Shown piece by piece: positions 48,185-59,904 of a stretch of 64,000 nt of DNA. Below the pieces are notes generated by a model. It worked only from the letters and a program-made list of their open reading frames with translations, was not told the origin of the DNA and searched no databases. Location: the NCBI GenBank assembly GCA_034509925.1, contig CM067536.1, positions 6,027,501-6,091,500 of the forward strand, read 5' to 3'. The number at the start of each line of letters is the position of its first letter. Position 1 is the stretch's first letter. The stretch is from Hirudinaria manillensis. Lineage: Eukaryota; Annelida; Clitellata; Hirudinida; Hirudinidae. The position numbers were made by a program, and so were the translations under genes.

Positions 48185-48304
48185 AGCTCTGGTTTCTCTT
48201 CAAAGAAACGCGCAAATCTTTCGCCTTTTACTAAAGATTTCCGTGGAGAGGAACATCACTATGAGTGTTTGATGTATTTCTTGCAGCCCTCTCTCGAGGG
48301 CGGA
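48185..48304 (+). ncRNA. RNU5: U5 snRNA, copy 30
   Basis: Single U5 between ZFAND modules 3 and 4; PSE CCGCCA. Confidence 0.93.
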
Positions 48305-48694
48305 TAATAAATAATGATAATGAATTGATCTTACGTGTATATCCAATATCTCTTTTTGTAAATAACCGACACTCGCGCCATCTGCCGATAGACGTTCAAT
48401 AAAATTCTGGCAAAAATCTGAACCAAAGCAGCGTGCTATTTAGGCTTCTTTGGTGCATTCCGGGTTTGACATTATATCATATATAATGAATTATTTATAA
48501 ATAATTCTGTGGGATATAGGATCTTTTACAAAAATAATGAACAATAGGAATTAATTAAATTAAATGTTTTCAAATAATTCGGTTCGATTTATGATCTTTT
48601 TCAATGAAACAAATTATCGGGGACACGAAAACTTTTTGAGGGAAGAACATCAAATCAAATAATTCAAAAATTCAAATTTAATTCTGACACAGAA

Positions 48695-49228
48695 ATGGAC
48701 TCTGGCTCATCACAATTGTGCAGCAATGGATGCGGTTTTTTTGGTTCACAAGATTTCAAAGGCATGTGTTCAAAATGCTTCAAAACTACGATGAAGAAGG
48801 AGGTGGAACAATCACATGTAAACAAGCCAAAAGAGGTGCAAATGAATGTATTAAATTCATTTCAGCCAAATGAATTTATGAATTTTGAAATAACCGATCC
48901 TAATGTTCAATCGGAGCCAAATCAAGTCAAGTTGGTGCCAATGCAAGTTAAAGAGAAGCCAATACAAGTCGGAGAAAAGCCAACGGTAGTCGCTAAGAAA
49001 AAATCGGAAGTGGCTGAGAAGCCGGAAAAGAAAAAAAGCAATAGATGCCATGTGTGCAAGAAGAAAGTTGGTCTGACTGCAATTGTTTGTCGATGCGGTG
49101 GAGTATACTGCGGTCTGCACCGCTACGTAGATACTCATGGCTGCACTTTCGACTATAAGGCTGTCGAAAGGGAAAAACTACGCAAAATGAACCCATTGAT
49201 TGAAGGCGAGAGAATCGAAAAACTATAA
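48695..49228 (+). CDS. ZFAND5/6: ZFAND5/6-type gene, array copy 4
   Basis: Intact 177-residue frame, 1,406 bp after copy 3; six U5 genes follow it. Confidence 0.9.
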   Translation: MDSGSSQLCSNGCGFFGSQDFKGMCSKCFKTTMKKEVEQSHVNKPKEVQMNVLNSFQPNEFMNFEITDPNVQSEPNQVKLVPMQVKEKPIQVGEKPTVVAKKKSEVAEKPEKKKSNRCHVCKKKVGLTAIVCRCGGVYCGLHRYVDTHGCTFDYKAVEREKLRKMNPLIEGERIEKL

Positions 49229-49590
49229 AACATCCTTTTTATGCCAATATTGCTTTTTATGCTGAATTTATCGAATAAAGTAATTACAGAATCAAATAAA
49301 ATATTAGCTTTATGTGGAGAACCTGGATTATGTCGAAACACAAAATGTCCCTTTCTAGGAGTTTCAAATGATTAATAAATAATATTAATTCCACCATCCT
49401 TCCAATTTTTCCTGTAAAAGTTGTATTTTAATTGTATCACAAATGTATCAAGGCAAAACATTTAATGACTATGTTAATACTGAAAAAATAAATATTTCAC
49501 TTTTCGTTGGTGGATTCCAGGTTTGACATTATATCACCGCCACAAAGTATCGACGCGGTCTATAAATGGTCTGAAGAGCAGAATAACAGC

Positions 49591-49710
49591 AGCTCTGGTT
49601 TCTCTTCAAAGAAACGCGCAAATCTTTCGCCTTTTACTAAAGATTTCCGTGGAGAGGAACATCACTATGAGTGTTTGATGTATTTCTTGCAGCCCTCTCT
49701 CGAGGGCGGA
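49591..49710 (+). ncRNA. RNU5: U5 snRNA, copy 31
   Basis: First of six after ZFAND module 4; PSE CCGCCA. Confidence 0.93.
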
Positions 49711-49939
49711 TAATAAATAATGATAATGAATTGATCTTACGTGTATATCCAATATCTCTTTTTGTAAATAACCGACACTCGCGCCATCTGCCGATAGACG
49801 TTCAATAAAATTCTGGCAAAAATCTGAACCAAAGCAGCGTGCTATTTAGGCTTCTTTGGTGCATTCCGGGTTTGACATTATATCACCGCCGCAAAGTATC
49901 GACGCGGTCTATAAATGGTCTGAAGAGCAGAATAACAGC

Positions 49940-50059
49940 AGCTCTGGTTTCTCTTCAAAGAAACGCGCAAATCTTTCGCCTTTTACTAAAGATTTACGTG
50001 GAGTGGAACATCACTATGAGTGTTTGATGTATTTCTTGCAGCCCTCTCTCGAGGGCGGA
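49940..50059 (+). ncRNA. RNU5: U5 snRNA, copy 32 (variant stem)
   Basis: Two substitutions in the conserved stem region: TTTACGTGGAGTGGAAC against TTTCCGTGGAGAGGAAC. It may be impaired or a pseudogene. Confidence 0.85.
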
Positions 50060-50288
50060 TAATAAATAATGATAATGAATTGATCTTACGTGTATATCCA
50101 ATATCTCTTTTTGTAAATAACCGACACTCGCGCCATCTGCCGATAGACGTTCAATAAAATTCTGGCAAAAATCTGAACCAAAGCAGCGTGCTATTTAGGC
50201 TTCTTTGGTGCATTCCGGGTTTGACATTATATCACCGCCGCAAAGTATCGACGCGGTCTATAAATGGTCTGAAGAGCAGAATAACAGC

Positions 50289-50408
50289 AGCTCTGGTTTC
50301 TCTTCAAAGAAACGCGCAAATCTTTCGCCTTTTACTAAAGATTTCCGTGGAGAGGAACATCACTATGAGTGTTTGATGTATTTCTTGCAGCCCTCTCTCG
50401 AGGGCGGA
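50289..50408 (+). ncRNA. RNU5: U5 snRNA, copy 33
   Basis: Standard sequence; flank GCAGCGTGC. Confidence 0.95.
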
Positions 50409-50637
50409 TAATAAATAATGATAATGAATTGATCTTACGTGTATATCCAATATCTCTTTTTGTAAATAACCGACACTCGCGCCATCTGCCGATAGACGTT
50501 CAATAAAATTCTGGCAAAAATCTGAACCAAAGCAGCATGCTATTTAGGCTTCTTTGGTGCATTCCGGGTTTGACATTATATCACCGCCGCAAAGTATCGA
50601 CGCGGTCTATAAATGGTCTGAAGAGCAGAATAACAGC

Positions 50638-50757
50638 AGCTCTGGTTTCTCTTCAAAGAAACGCGCAAATCTTTCGCCTTTTACTAAAGATTTCCGTGGA
50701 GAGGAACATCACTATGAGTGTTTGATGTATTTCTTGCAGCCCTCTTTCGAGGGCGGA
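50638..50757 (+). ncRNA. RNU5: U5 snRNA, copy 34
   Basis: Same CTCTTTCGAG loop variant and CCACTATCTC spacer change as copy 28. Confidence 0.93.
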
Positions 50758-50986
50758 TAATAAATAATGATAATGAATTGATCTTACGTGTATATCCACT
50801 ATCTCTTTTTGTAAATAACCGACACTCGCGCCATCTGCCGATAGACGTTCAATAAAATTCTGGCAAAAATCTGAACCAAAGCAGCGTGCTATTTAGGCTT
50901 CTTTGGTGCATTCCGGGTTTGACATTATATCACCGCCGCAAAGTATCGACGCGGTCTATAAATGGTCTGAAGAGCAGAATAACAGC

Positions 50987-51106
50987 AGCTCTGGTTTCTC
51001 TTCAAAGAAACGCGCAAATCTTTCGCCTTTTACTAAAGATTTCCGTGGAGAGGAACATCACTATGAGTGTTTGATGTATTTCTTGCAGCCCTCTCTCGAG
51101 GGCGGA
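50987..51106 (+). ncRNA. RNU5: U5 snRNA, copy 35
   Basis: Followed by a 343-bp unit with a 6-bp deletion (GAATTACGTG). Confidence 0.95.
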
Positions 51107-51329
51107 TAATAAATAATGATAATGAATTACGTGTATATCCAATATCTCTTTTTGTAAATAACCGACACTCGCGCCATCTGCCGATAGACGTTCAATAAAA
51201 TTCTGGCAAAAATCTGAACCAAAGCAGCGTGCTATTTAGGCTTCTTTGGTGCATTCCGGGTTTGACATTATATCACCGCCGCAAAGTATCGACGCGGTCT
51301 ATAAATGGTCTGAAGAGCAGAATAACAGC

Positions 51330-51449
51330 AGCTCTGGTTTCTCTTCAAAGAAACGCGCAAATCTTTCGCCTTTTACTAAAGATTTCCGTGGAGAGGAACA
51401 TCACTATGAGTGTTTGATGTATTTCTTGCAGCCCTCTCTCGAGGGCGGA
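51330..51449 (+). ncRNA. RNU5: U5 snRNA, copy 36
   Basis: Last copy before ZFAND module 5. Confidence 0.95.
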
Positions 51450-51839
51450 TAATAAATAATGATAATGAATTGATCTTACGTGTATATCCAATATCTCTTT
51501 TTGTAAATAACCGACACTCGCGCCATCTGCCGATAGACGTTCAATAAAATTCTGGCAAAAATCTGAACCAAAGCAGCATGCTATTTAGGCTTCTTTGCTG
51601 CATTCCGGGTTTGACATTATATCATATATAATGAATTATTTATAAATAATTCTGTGGGATATAGGATCTTTTACAAAAATAATGAACAATAGGAATTAAT
51701 TAAATTAAATGTTTTCAAATAATTCGGTTCGATTTATGATCTTTTTCAATGAAACAAATTATCGGGGACACGAAAACTTTTTGAGGGAAGAACATCAAAT
51801 CAAATAATTCAAAAATTCAAATTTAATTCTGACACAGAA

Positions 51840-52373
51840 ATGGACTCTGGCTCATCACAATTGTGCAGCAATGGATGCGGTTTTTTTGGTTCACAAGATT
51901 TCAAAGGCATGTGTTCAAAATGCTTCAAAACTACGATGAAGAAGGAGGTGGAACAATCACATGTAAACAAGCCAAAAGAGGTGCAAATGAATGTATTAAA
52001 TTCATTTCAGCCAAATGAATTTATGAATTTTGAAATAACCGATCCTAATGTTCAATCGGAGCCAAATCAAGTCAAGTTGGTGCCAATGCAAGTTAAAGAG
52101 AAGCCAATACAAGTCGGAGAAAAGCCAACGGTAGTCGCTAAGAAAAAATCGGAAGTGGCTGAGAAGCCGGAAAAGAAAAAAAGCAATAGATGCCATGTGT
52201 GCAAGAAGAAAGTTGGTCTGACTGCAATTGTTTGTCGATGCGGTGGAGTATACTGCGGTCTGCACCGCTACGTAGATACTCATGGCTGCACTTTCGACTA
52301 TAAGGCTGTCGAAAGGGAAAAACTACGCAAAATGAACCCATTGATTGAAGGCGAGAGAATCGAAAAACTATAA
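51840..52373 (+). CDS. ZFAND5/6: ZFAND5/6-type gene, array copy 5
   Basis: Intact 177-residue frame. The left U5 flank has CTTTGCTGCATTCC (C for G), a marker shared with modules 6, 7, 10 and 11. Confidence 0.9.
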   Translation: MDSGSSQLCSNGCGFFGSQDFKGMCSKCFKTTMKKEVEQSHVNKPKEVQMNVLNSFQPNEFMNFEITDPNVQSEPNQVKLVPMQVKEKPIQVGEKPTVVAKKKSEVAEKPEKKKSNRCHVCKKKVGLTAIVCRCGGVYCGLHRYVDTHGCTFDYKAVEREKLRKMNPLIEGERIEKL

Positions 52374-52735
52374 AACATCCTTTTTATGCCAATATTGCTT
52401 TTTATGCTGAATTTATCGAATAAAGTAATTACAGAATCAAATAAAATATTAGCTTTATGTGGAGAACCTGGATTATGTCGAAACACAAAATGTCCCTTTC
52501 TAGGAGTTTCAAATGATTAATAAATAATATTAATTCCACCATCCTTCCAATTTTTCCTGTAAAAGTTGTATTTTAATTGTATCACAAATGTATCAAGGCA
52601 AAACATTTAATGACTATGTTAATACTGAAAAAATAAATATTTCACTTTTCGTTGGTGGATTCCAGGTTTGACATTATATCACCGCCACAAAGTATCGACG
52701 CGGTCTATAAATGGTCTGAAGAGCAGAATAACAGC

Positions 52736-52855
52736 AGCTCTGGTTTCTCTTCAAAGAAACGCGCAAATCTTTCGCCTTTTACTAAAGATTTCCGTGGAGT
52801 GGAACATCACTATGAGTGTTTGATGTATTTCTTGCAGCCCTCTCTCGAGGGCGGA
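52736..52855 (+). ncRNA. RNU5: U5 snRNA, copy 37 (variant stem)
   Basis: Directly after ZFAND module 5. It has one of the two copy-32 substitutions (GGAGTGGAAC). Confidence 0.88.
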
Positions 52856-53084
52856 TAATAAATAATGATAATGAATTGATCTTACGTGTATATCCAATAT
52901 CTCTTTTTGTAAATAACCGACACTCGCGCCATCTGCCGATAGACGTTCAATAAAATTCTGGCAAAAATCTGAACCAAAGCAGCGTGCTATTTAGGCTTCT
53001 TTGGTGCATTCCGGGTTTGACATTATATCACCGCCGCAAAGTATCGACGCGGTCTATAAATGGTCTGAAGAGCAGAATAACAGC

Positions 53085-53204
53085 AGCTCTGGTTTCTCTT
53101 CAAAGAAACGCGCAAATCTTTCGCCTTTTACTAAAGATTTCCGTGGAGAGGAACATCACTATGAGTGTTTGATGTATTTCTTGCAGCCCTCTCTCGAGGG
53201 CGGA
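53085..53204 (+). ncRNA. RNU5: U5 snRNA, copy 38
   Basis: Standard sequence. Confidence 0.95.
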
Positions 53205-53433
53205 TAATAAATAATGATAATGAATTGATCTTACGTGTATATCCAATATCTCTTTTTGTAAATAACCGACACTCGCGCCATCTGCCGATAGACGTTCAAT
53301 AAAATTCTGGCAAAAATCTGAACCAAAGCAGCATGCTATTTAGGCTTCTTTGGTGCATTCCGGGTTTGACATTATATCACCGCCGCAAAGTATCGACGCG
53401 GTCTATAAATGGTCTGAAGAGCAGAATAACAGC

Positions 53434-53553
53434 AGCTCTGGTTTCTCTTCAAAGAAACGCGCAAATCTTTCGCCTTTTACTAAAGATTTCCGTGGAGAGG
53501 AACATCACTATGAGTGTTTGATGTATTTCTTGCAGCCCTCTCTCGAGGGCGGA
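53434..53553 (+). ncRNA. RNU5: U5 snRNA, copy 39
   Basis: Standard RNA; the following spacer has CCACTATCTC. Confidence 0.95.
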
Positions 53554-53782
53554 TAATAAATAATGATAATGAATTGATCTTACGTGTATATCCACTATCT
53601 CTTTTTGTAAATAACCGACACTCGCGCCATCTGCCGATAGACGTTCAATAAAATTCTGGCAAAAATCTGAACCAAAGCAGCGTGCTATTTAGGCTTCTTT
53701 GGTGCATTCCGGGTTTGACATTATATCACCGCCGCAAAGTATCGACGCGGTCTATAAATGGTCTGAAGAGCAGAATAACAGC

Positions 53783-53902
53783 AGCTCTGGTTTCTCTTCA
53801 AAGAAACGCGCAAATCTTTCGCCTTTTACTAAAGATTTCCGTGGAGAGGAACATCACTATGAGTGTTTGATGTATTTCTTGCAGCCCTCTCTCGAGGGCG
53901 GA
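53783..53902 (+). ncRNA. RNU5: U5 snRNA, copy 40
   Basis: Standard sequence. Confidence 0.95.
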
Positions 53903-54131
53903 TAATAAATAATGATAATGAATTGATCTTACGTGTATATCCAATATCTCTTTTTGTAAATAACCGACACTCGCGCCATCTGCCGATAGACGTTCAATAA
54001 AATTCTGGCAAAAATCTGAACCAAAGCAGCGTGCTATTTAGGCTTCTTTGGTGCATTCCGGGTTTGACATTATATCACCGCCGCAAAGTATCGACGCGGT
54101 CTATAAATGGTCTGAAGAGCAGAATAACAGC

Positions 54132-54251
54132 AGCTCTGGTTTCTCTTCAAAGAAACGCGCAAATCTTTCGCCTTTTACTAAAGATTTCCGTGGAGAGGAA
54201 CATCACTATGAGTGTTTGATGTATTTCTTGCAGCCCTCTCTCGAGGGCGGA
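54132..54251 (+). ncRNA. RNU5: U5 snRNA, copy 41
   Basis: Last copy before ZFAND module 6. Confidence 0.95.
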
Positions 54252-54639
54252 TAATAAATAATGATAATGAATTGATCTTACGTGTATATCCAATATCTCT
54301 TTTTGTAAATAACCGACACTCGCGCCATCTGCCGATAGACGTTCAATAAAATTCTGGCAAAAATCTGAACCAAAGCAGCATGCTATTTAGGCTTCTTTGC
54401 TGCATTCCGGGTTTGACATTATATCATATAATGAATTATTTATAAATAATTCTGTGGGATATAGGATCTTTTACAAAAATAATGAACAATAGGAATTAAT
54501 TAAATTAAATGTTTTCAAATAATTCGGTTCGATTTATGATCTTTTTCAATGAAACAAATTATCGGGGACACGAAAACTTTTTGAGGGAAGAACATCAAAT
54601 CAAATAATTCAAAAATTCAAATTTAATTCTGACACAGAA

Positions 54640-55173
54640 ATGGACTCTGGCTCATCACAATTGTGCAGCAATGGATGCGGTTTTTTTGGTTCACAAGATT
54701 TCAAAGGCATGTGTTCAAAATGCTTCAAAACTACGATGAAGAAGGAGGTGGAACAATCACATGTAAACAAGCCAAAAGAGGTGCAAATGAATGTATTAAA
54801 TTCATTTCAGCCAAATGAATTTATGAATTTTGAAATAACCGATCCTAATGTTCAATCGGAGCCAAATCAAGTCAAGTTGGTGCCAATGCAAGTTAAAGAG
54901 AAGCCAATACAAGTCGGAGAAAAGCCAACGGTAGTCGCTAAGAAAAAATCGGAAGTGGCTGAGAAGCCGGAAAAGAAAAAAAGCAATAGATGCCATGTGT
55001 GCAAGAAGAAAGTTGGTCTGACTGCAATTGTTTGTCGATGCGGTGGAGTATACTGCGGTCTGCACCGCTACGTAGATACTCATGGCTGCACTTTCGACTA
55101 TAAGGCTGTCGAAAGGGAAAAACTACGCAAAATGAACCCATTGATTGAAGGCGAGAGAATCGAAAAACTATAA
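54640..55173 (+). CDS. ZFAND5/6: ZFAND5/6-type gene, array copy 6
   Basis: Intact 177-residue frame. The module leader lacks one AT dinucleotide (ATCATATAATG), a private change. It begins the three 1,755-bp higher-order repeats. Confidence 0.9.
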   Translation: MDSGSSQLCSNGCGFFGSQDFKGMCSKCFKTTMKKEVEQSHVNKPKEVQMNVLNSFQPNEFMNFEITDPNVQSEPNQVKLVPMQVKEKPIQVGEKPTVVAKKKSEVAEKPEKKKSNRCHVCKKKVGLTAIVCRCGGVYCGLHRYVDTHGCTFDYKAVEREKLRKMNPLIEGERIEKL

Positions 55174-55535
55174 AACATCCTTTTTATGCCAATATTGCTT
55201 TTTATGCTGAATTTATCGAATAAAGTAATTACAGAATCAAATAAAATATTAGCTTTATGTGGAGAACCTGGATTATGTCGAAACACAAAATGTCCCTTTC
55301 TAGGAGTTTCAAATGATTAATAAATAATATTAATTCCACCATCCTTCCAATTTTTCCTGTAAAAGTTGTATTTTAATTGTATCACAAATGTATCAAGGCA
55401 AAACATTTAATGACTATGTTAATACTGAAAAAATAAATATTTCACTTTTCGTTGGTGGATTCCAGGTTTGACATTATATCACCGCCACAAAGTATCGACG
55501 CGGTCTATAAATGGTCTGAAGAGCAGAATAACAGC

Positions 55536-55655
55536 AGCTCTGGTTTCTCTTCAAAGAAACGCGCAAATCTTTCGCCTTTTACTAAAGATTTCCGTGGAGA
55601 GGAACATCACTATGAGTGTTTGATGTATTTCTTGCAGCCCTCTCTCGAGGGCGGA
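55536..55655 (+). ncRNA. RNU5: U5 snRNA, copy 42
   Basis: First of a pair after ZFAND module 6; PSE CCGCCA. Confidence 0.93.
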
Positions 55656-55884
55656 TAATAAATAATGATAATGAATTGATCTTACGTGTATATCCAATAT
55701 CTCTTTTTGTAAATAACCGACACTCGCGCCATCTGCCGATAGACGTTCAATAAAATTCTGGCAAAAATCTGAACCAAAGCAGCGTGCTATTTAGGCTTCT
55801 TTGGTGCATTCCGGGTTTGACATTATATCACCGGCGCAAAGTATCGACGCGGTCTATAAATGGTCTGAAGAGCAGAATAACAGC

Positions 55885-56004
55885 AGCTCTGGTTTCTCTT
55901 CAAAGAAACGCGCAAATCTTTCGCCTTTTACTAAAGATTTCCGTGGAGAGGAACATCACTATGAGTGTTTGATGTATTTCTTGCAGCCCTCTCTCGAGGG
56001 CGGA
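55885..56004 (+). ncRNA. RNU5: U5 snRNA, copy 43
   Basis: Second of the pair; PSE CCGGCG. Confidence 0.95.
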
Positions 56005-56393
56005 TAATAAATAATGATAATGAATTGATCTTACGTGTATATCCAATATCTCTTTTTGTAAATAACCGACACTCGCGCCATCTGCCGATAGACGTTCAAT
56101 AAAATTCTGGCAAAAATCTGAACCAAAGCAGCATGCTATTTAGGCTTCTTTGCTGCATTCCGGGTTTGACATTATATCATATATAATGAATTATTTATAA
56201 ATAATTCTGTGGGATATAGGATCTTTTACAAAAATAATGAACAATAGGAATTAATTAAATTAAATGTTTTCAAATAATTCGGTTCGATTTATGATCTTTT
56301 CAATGAAACAAATTATCGGGGACACGAAAACTTTTTGAGGGAAGAACATCAAATCAAATAATTCAAAAATTCAAATTTAATTCTGACACAGAA

Positions 56394-56928
56394 ATGGACT
56401 CTGGCTCATCACAATTGTGCAGCAATGGATGCGGTTTTTTTTGGTTCACAAGATTTCAAAGGCATGTGTTCAAAATGCTTCAAAACTACGATGAAGAAGG
56501 AGGTGGAACAATCACATGTAAACAAGCCAAAAGAGGTGCAAATGAATGTATTAAATTCATTTCAGCCAAATGAATTTATGAATTTTGAAATAACCGATCC
56601 TAATGTTCAATCGGAGCCAAATCAAGTCAAGTTGGTGCCAATGCAAGTTAAAGAGAAGCCAATACAAGTCGGAGAAAAGCCAACGGTAGTCGCTAAGAAA
56701 AAATCGGAAGTGGCTGAGAAGCCGGAAAAGAAAAAAAGCAATAGATGCCATGTGTGCAAGAAGAAAGTTGGTCTGACTGCAATTGTTTGTCGATGCGGTG
56801 GAGTATACTGCGGTCTGCACCGCTACGTAGATACTCATGGCTGCACTTTCGACTATAAGGCTGTCGAAAGGGAAAAACTACGCAAAATGAACCCATTGAT
56901 TGAAGGCGAGAGAATCGAAAAACTATAA
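56394..56928 (+). pseudogene. ZFAND5/6: ZFAND5/6-type gene, array copy 7, frameshifted
   Basis: The usual start is at 56394, but a run of seven T becomes eight after GATGCGG near 56434. This shifts the frame inside the A20 finger and leads to early termination. An internal ATG at 56425 would restart the normal frame and give 167 residues, without the first two A20 cysteines, so ubiquitin binding through A20 would be lost while AN1 remains. The leader of the same module also lacks one T in a homopolymer (ATGATCTTTTCAATG). Two homopolymer indels in one copy may mean relaxed constraint or residual sequencing error. Confidence 0.8.
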
Positions 56929-57290
56929 AACATCCTTTTTATGCCAATATTGCTTTTTATGCTGAATTTATCGAATAAAGTAATTACAGAATCAAATAAA
57001 ATATTAGCTTTATGTGGAGAACCTGGATTATGTCGAAACACAAAATGTCCCTTTCTAGGAGTTTCAAATGATTAATAAATAATATTAATTCCACCATCCT
57101 TCCAATTTTTCCTGTAAAAGTTGTATTTTAATTGTATCACAAATGTATCAAGGCAAAACATTTAATGACTATGTTAATACTGAAAAAATAAATATTTCAC
57201 TTTTCGTTGGTGGATTCCAGGTTTGACATTATATCACCGCCACAAAGTATCGACGCGGTCTATAAATGGTCTGAAGAGCAGAATAACAGC

Positions 57291-57410
57291 AGCTCTGGTT
57301 TCTCTTCAAAGAAACGCGCAAATCTTTCGCCTTTTACTAAAGATTTCCGTGGAGAGGAACATCACTATGAGTGTTTGATGTATTTCTTGCAGCCCTCTCT
57401 CGAGGGCGGA
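57291..57410 (+). ncRNA. RNU5: U5 snRNA, copy 44
   Basis: First of a pair after the frameshifted ZFAND module 7; PSE CCGCCA. Confidence 0.93.
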
Positions 57411-57639
57411 TAATAAATAATGATAATGAATTGATCTTACGTGTATATCCAATATCTCTTTTTGTAAATAACCGACACTCGCGCCATCTGCCGATAGACG
57501 TTCAATAAAATTCTGGCAAAAATCTGAACCAAAGCAGCGTGCTATTTAGGCTTCTTTGGTGCATTCCGGGTTTGACATTATATCACCGGCGCAAAGTATC
57601 GACGCGGTCTATAAATGGTCTGAAGAGCAGAATAACAGC

Positions 57640-57759
57640 AGCTCTGGTTTCTCTTCAAAGAAACGCGCAAATCTTTCGCCTTTTACTAAAGATTTCCGTG
57701 GAGAGGAACATCACTATGAGTGTTTGATGTATTTCTTGCAGCCCTCTCTCGAGGGCGGA
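57640..57759 (+). ncRNA. RNU5: U5 snRNA, copy 45
   Basis: Second of the pair; PSE CCGGCG. Confidence 0.95.
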
Positions 57760-58149
57760 TAATAAATAATGATAATGAATTGATCTTACGTGTATATCCA
57801 ATATCTCTTTTTGTAAATAACCGACACTCGCGCCATCTGCCGATAGACGTTCAATAAAATTCTGGCAAAAATCTGAACCAAAGCAGCATGCTATTTAGGC
57901 TTCTTTGGTGCATTCCGGGTTTGACATTATATCATATATAATGAATTATTTATAAATAATTCTGTGGGATATAGGATCTTTTACAAAAATAATGAACAAT
58001 AGGAATTAATTAAATTAAATGTTTTCAAATAATTCGGTTCGATTTATGATCTTTTTCAATGAAACAAATTATCGGGGACACGAAAACTTTTTGAGGGAAG
58101 AACATCAAATCAAATAATTCAAAAATTCAAATTTAATTCTGACACAGAA

Positions 58150-58683
58150 ATGGACTCTGGCTCATCACAATTGTGCAGCAATGGATGCGGTTTTTTTGGT
58201 TCACAAGATTTCAAAGGCATGTGTTCAAAATGCTTCAAAACTACGATGAAGAAGGAGGTGGAACAATCACATGTAAACAAGCCAAAAGAGGTGCAAATGA
58301 ATGTATTAAATTCATTTCAGCCAAATGAATTTATGAATTTTGAAATAACCGATCCTAATGTTCAATCGGAGCCAAATCAAGTCAAGTTGGTGCCAATGCA
58401 AGTTAAAGAGAAGCCAATACAAGTCGGAGAAAAGCCAACGGTAGTCGCTAAGAAAAAATCGGAAGTGGCTGAGAAGCCGGAAAAGAAAAAAAGCAATAGA
58501 TGCCATGTGTGCAAGAAGAAAGTTGGTCTGACTGCAATTGTTTGTCGATGCGGTGGAGTATACTGCGGTCTGCACCGCTACGTAGATACTCATGGCTGCA
58601 CTTTCGACTATAAGGCTGTCGAAAGGGAAAAACTACGCAAAATGAACCCATTGATTGAAGGCGAGAGAATCGAAAAACTATAA
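58150..58683 (+). CDS. ZFAND5/6: ZFAND5/6-type gene, array copy 8
   Basis: Intact 177-residue frame directly following the frameshifted copy 7 unit, in the third 1,755-bp higher-order repeat. Confidence 0.9.
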   Translation: MDSGSSQLCSNGCGFFGSQDFKGMCSKCFKTTMKKEVEQSHVNKPKEVQMNVLNSFQPNEFMNFEITDPNVQSEPNQVKLVPMQVKEKPIQVGEKPTVVAKKKSEVAEKPEKKKSNRCHVCKKKVGLTAIVCRCGGVYCGLHRYVDTHGCTFDYKAVEREKLRKMNPLIEGERIEKL

Positions 58684-59045
58684 AACATCCTTTTTATGCC
58701 AATATTGCTTTTTATGCTGAATTTATCGAATAAAGTAATTACAGAATCAAATAAAATATTAGCTTTATGTGGAGAACCTGGATTATGTCGAAACACAAAA
58801 TGTCCCTTTCTAGGAGTTTCAAATGATTAATAAATAATATTAATTCCACCATCCTTCCAATTTTTCCTGTAAAAGTTGTATTTTAATTGTATCACAAATG
58901 TATCAAGGCAAAACATTTAATGACTATGTTAATACTGAAAAAATAAATATTTCACTTTTCGTTGGTGGATTCCAGGTTTGACATTATATCACCGCCACAA
59001 AGTATCGACGCGGTCTATAAATGGTCTGAAGAGCAGAATAACAGC

Positions 59046-59165
59046 AGCTCTGGTTTCTCTTCAAAGAAACGCGCAAATCTTTCGCCTTTTACTAAAGATT
59101 TCCGTGGAGAGGAACATCACTATGAGTGTTTGATGTATTTCTTGCAGCCCTCTCTCGAGGGCGGA
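59046..59165 (+). ncRNA. RNU5: U5 snRNA, copy 46
   Basis: First of a pair after ZFAND module 8; PSE CCGCCA. Confidence 0.93.
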
Positions 59166-59394
59166 TAATAAATAATGATAATGAATTGATCTTACGTGTA
59201 TATCCAATATCTCTTTTTGTAAATAACCGACACTCGCGCCATCTGCCGATAGACGTTCAATAAAATTCTGGCAAAAATCTGAACCAAAGCAGCGTGCTAT
59301 TTAGGCTTCTTTGGTGCATTCCGGGTTTGACATTATATCACCGGCGCAAAGTATCGACGCGGTCTATAAATGGTCTGAAGAGCAGAATAACAGC

Positions 59395-59514
59395 AGCTCT
59401 GGTTTCTCTTCAAAGAAACGCGCAAATCTTTCGCCTTTTACTAAAGATTTCCGTGGAGAGGAACATCACTATGAGTGTTTGATGTATTTCTTGCAGCCCT
59501 CTCTCGAGGGCGGA
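59395..59514 (+). ncRNA. RNU5: U5 snRNA, copy 47
   Basis: Second of the pair; PSE CCGGCG. Confidence 0.95.
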
Positions 59515-59904
59515 TAATAAATAATGATAATGAATTGATCTTACGTGTATATCCAATATCTCTTTTTGTAAATAACCGACACTCGCGCCATCTGCCGATA
59601 GACGTTCAATAAAATTCTGGCAAAAATCTGAACCAAAGCAGCATGCTATTTAGGCTTCTTTGGTGCATTCCGGGTTTGACATTATATCATATATAATGAA
59701 TTATTTATAAATAATTCTGTGGGATATAGGATCTTTTACAAAAATAATGAACAATAGGAATTAATTAAATTAAATGTTTTCAAATAATTCGGTTCGATTT
59801 ATGATCTTTTTCAATGAAACAAATTATCGGGGACACGAAAACTTTTTGAGGGAAGAACATCAAATCAAATAATTCAAAAATTCAAATTTAATTCTGACAC
59901 AGAA

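Larger units (their letters stand above)
54640..59904 (+). repeat. Three tandem copies of a ~1,755-bp higher-order repeat (ZFAND + two U5)
   Basis: ZFAND starts at 54640, 56394 and 58150 are each followed by one U5 with a CCGCCA PSE and one with a CCGGCG PSE. Units of 1,754-1,756 bp differ only by single-base or dinucleotide indels. Confidence 0.85.
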
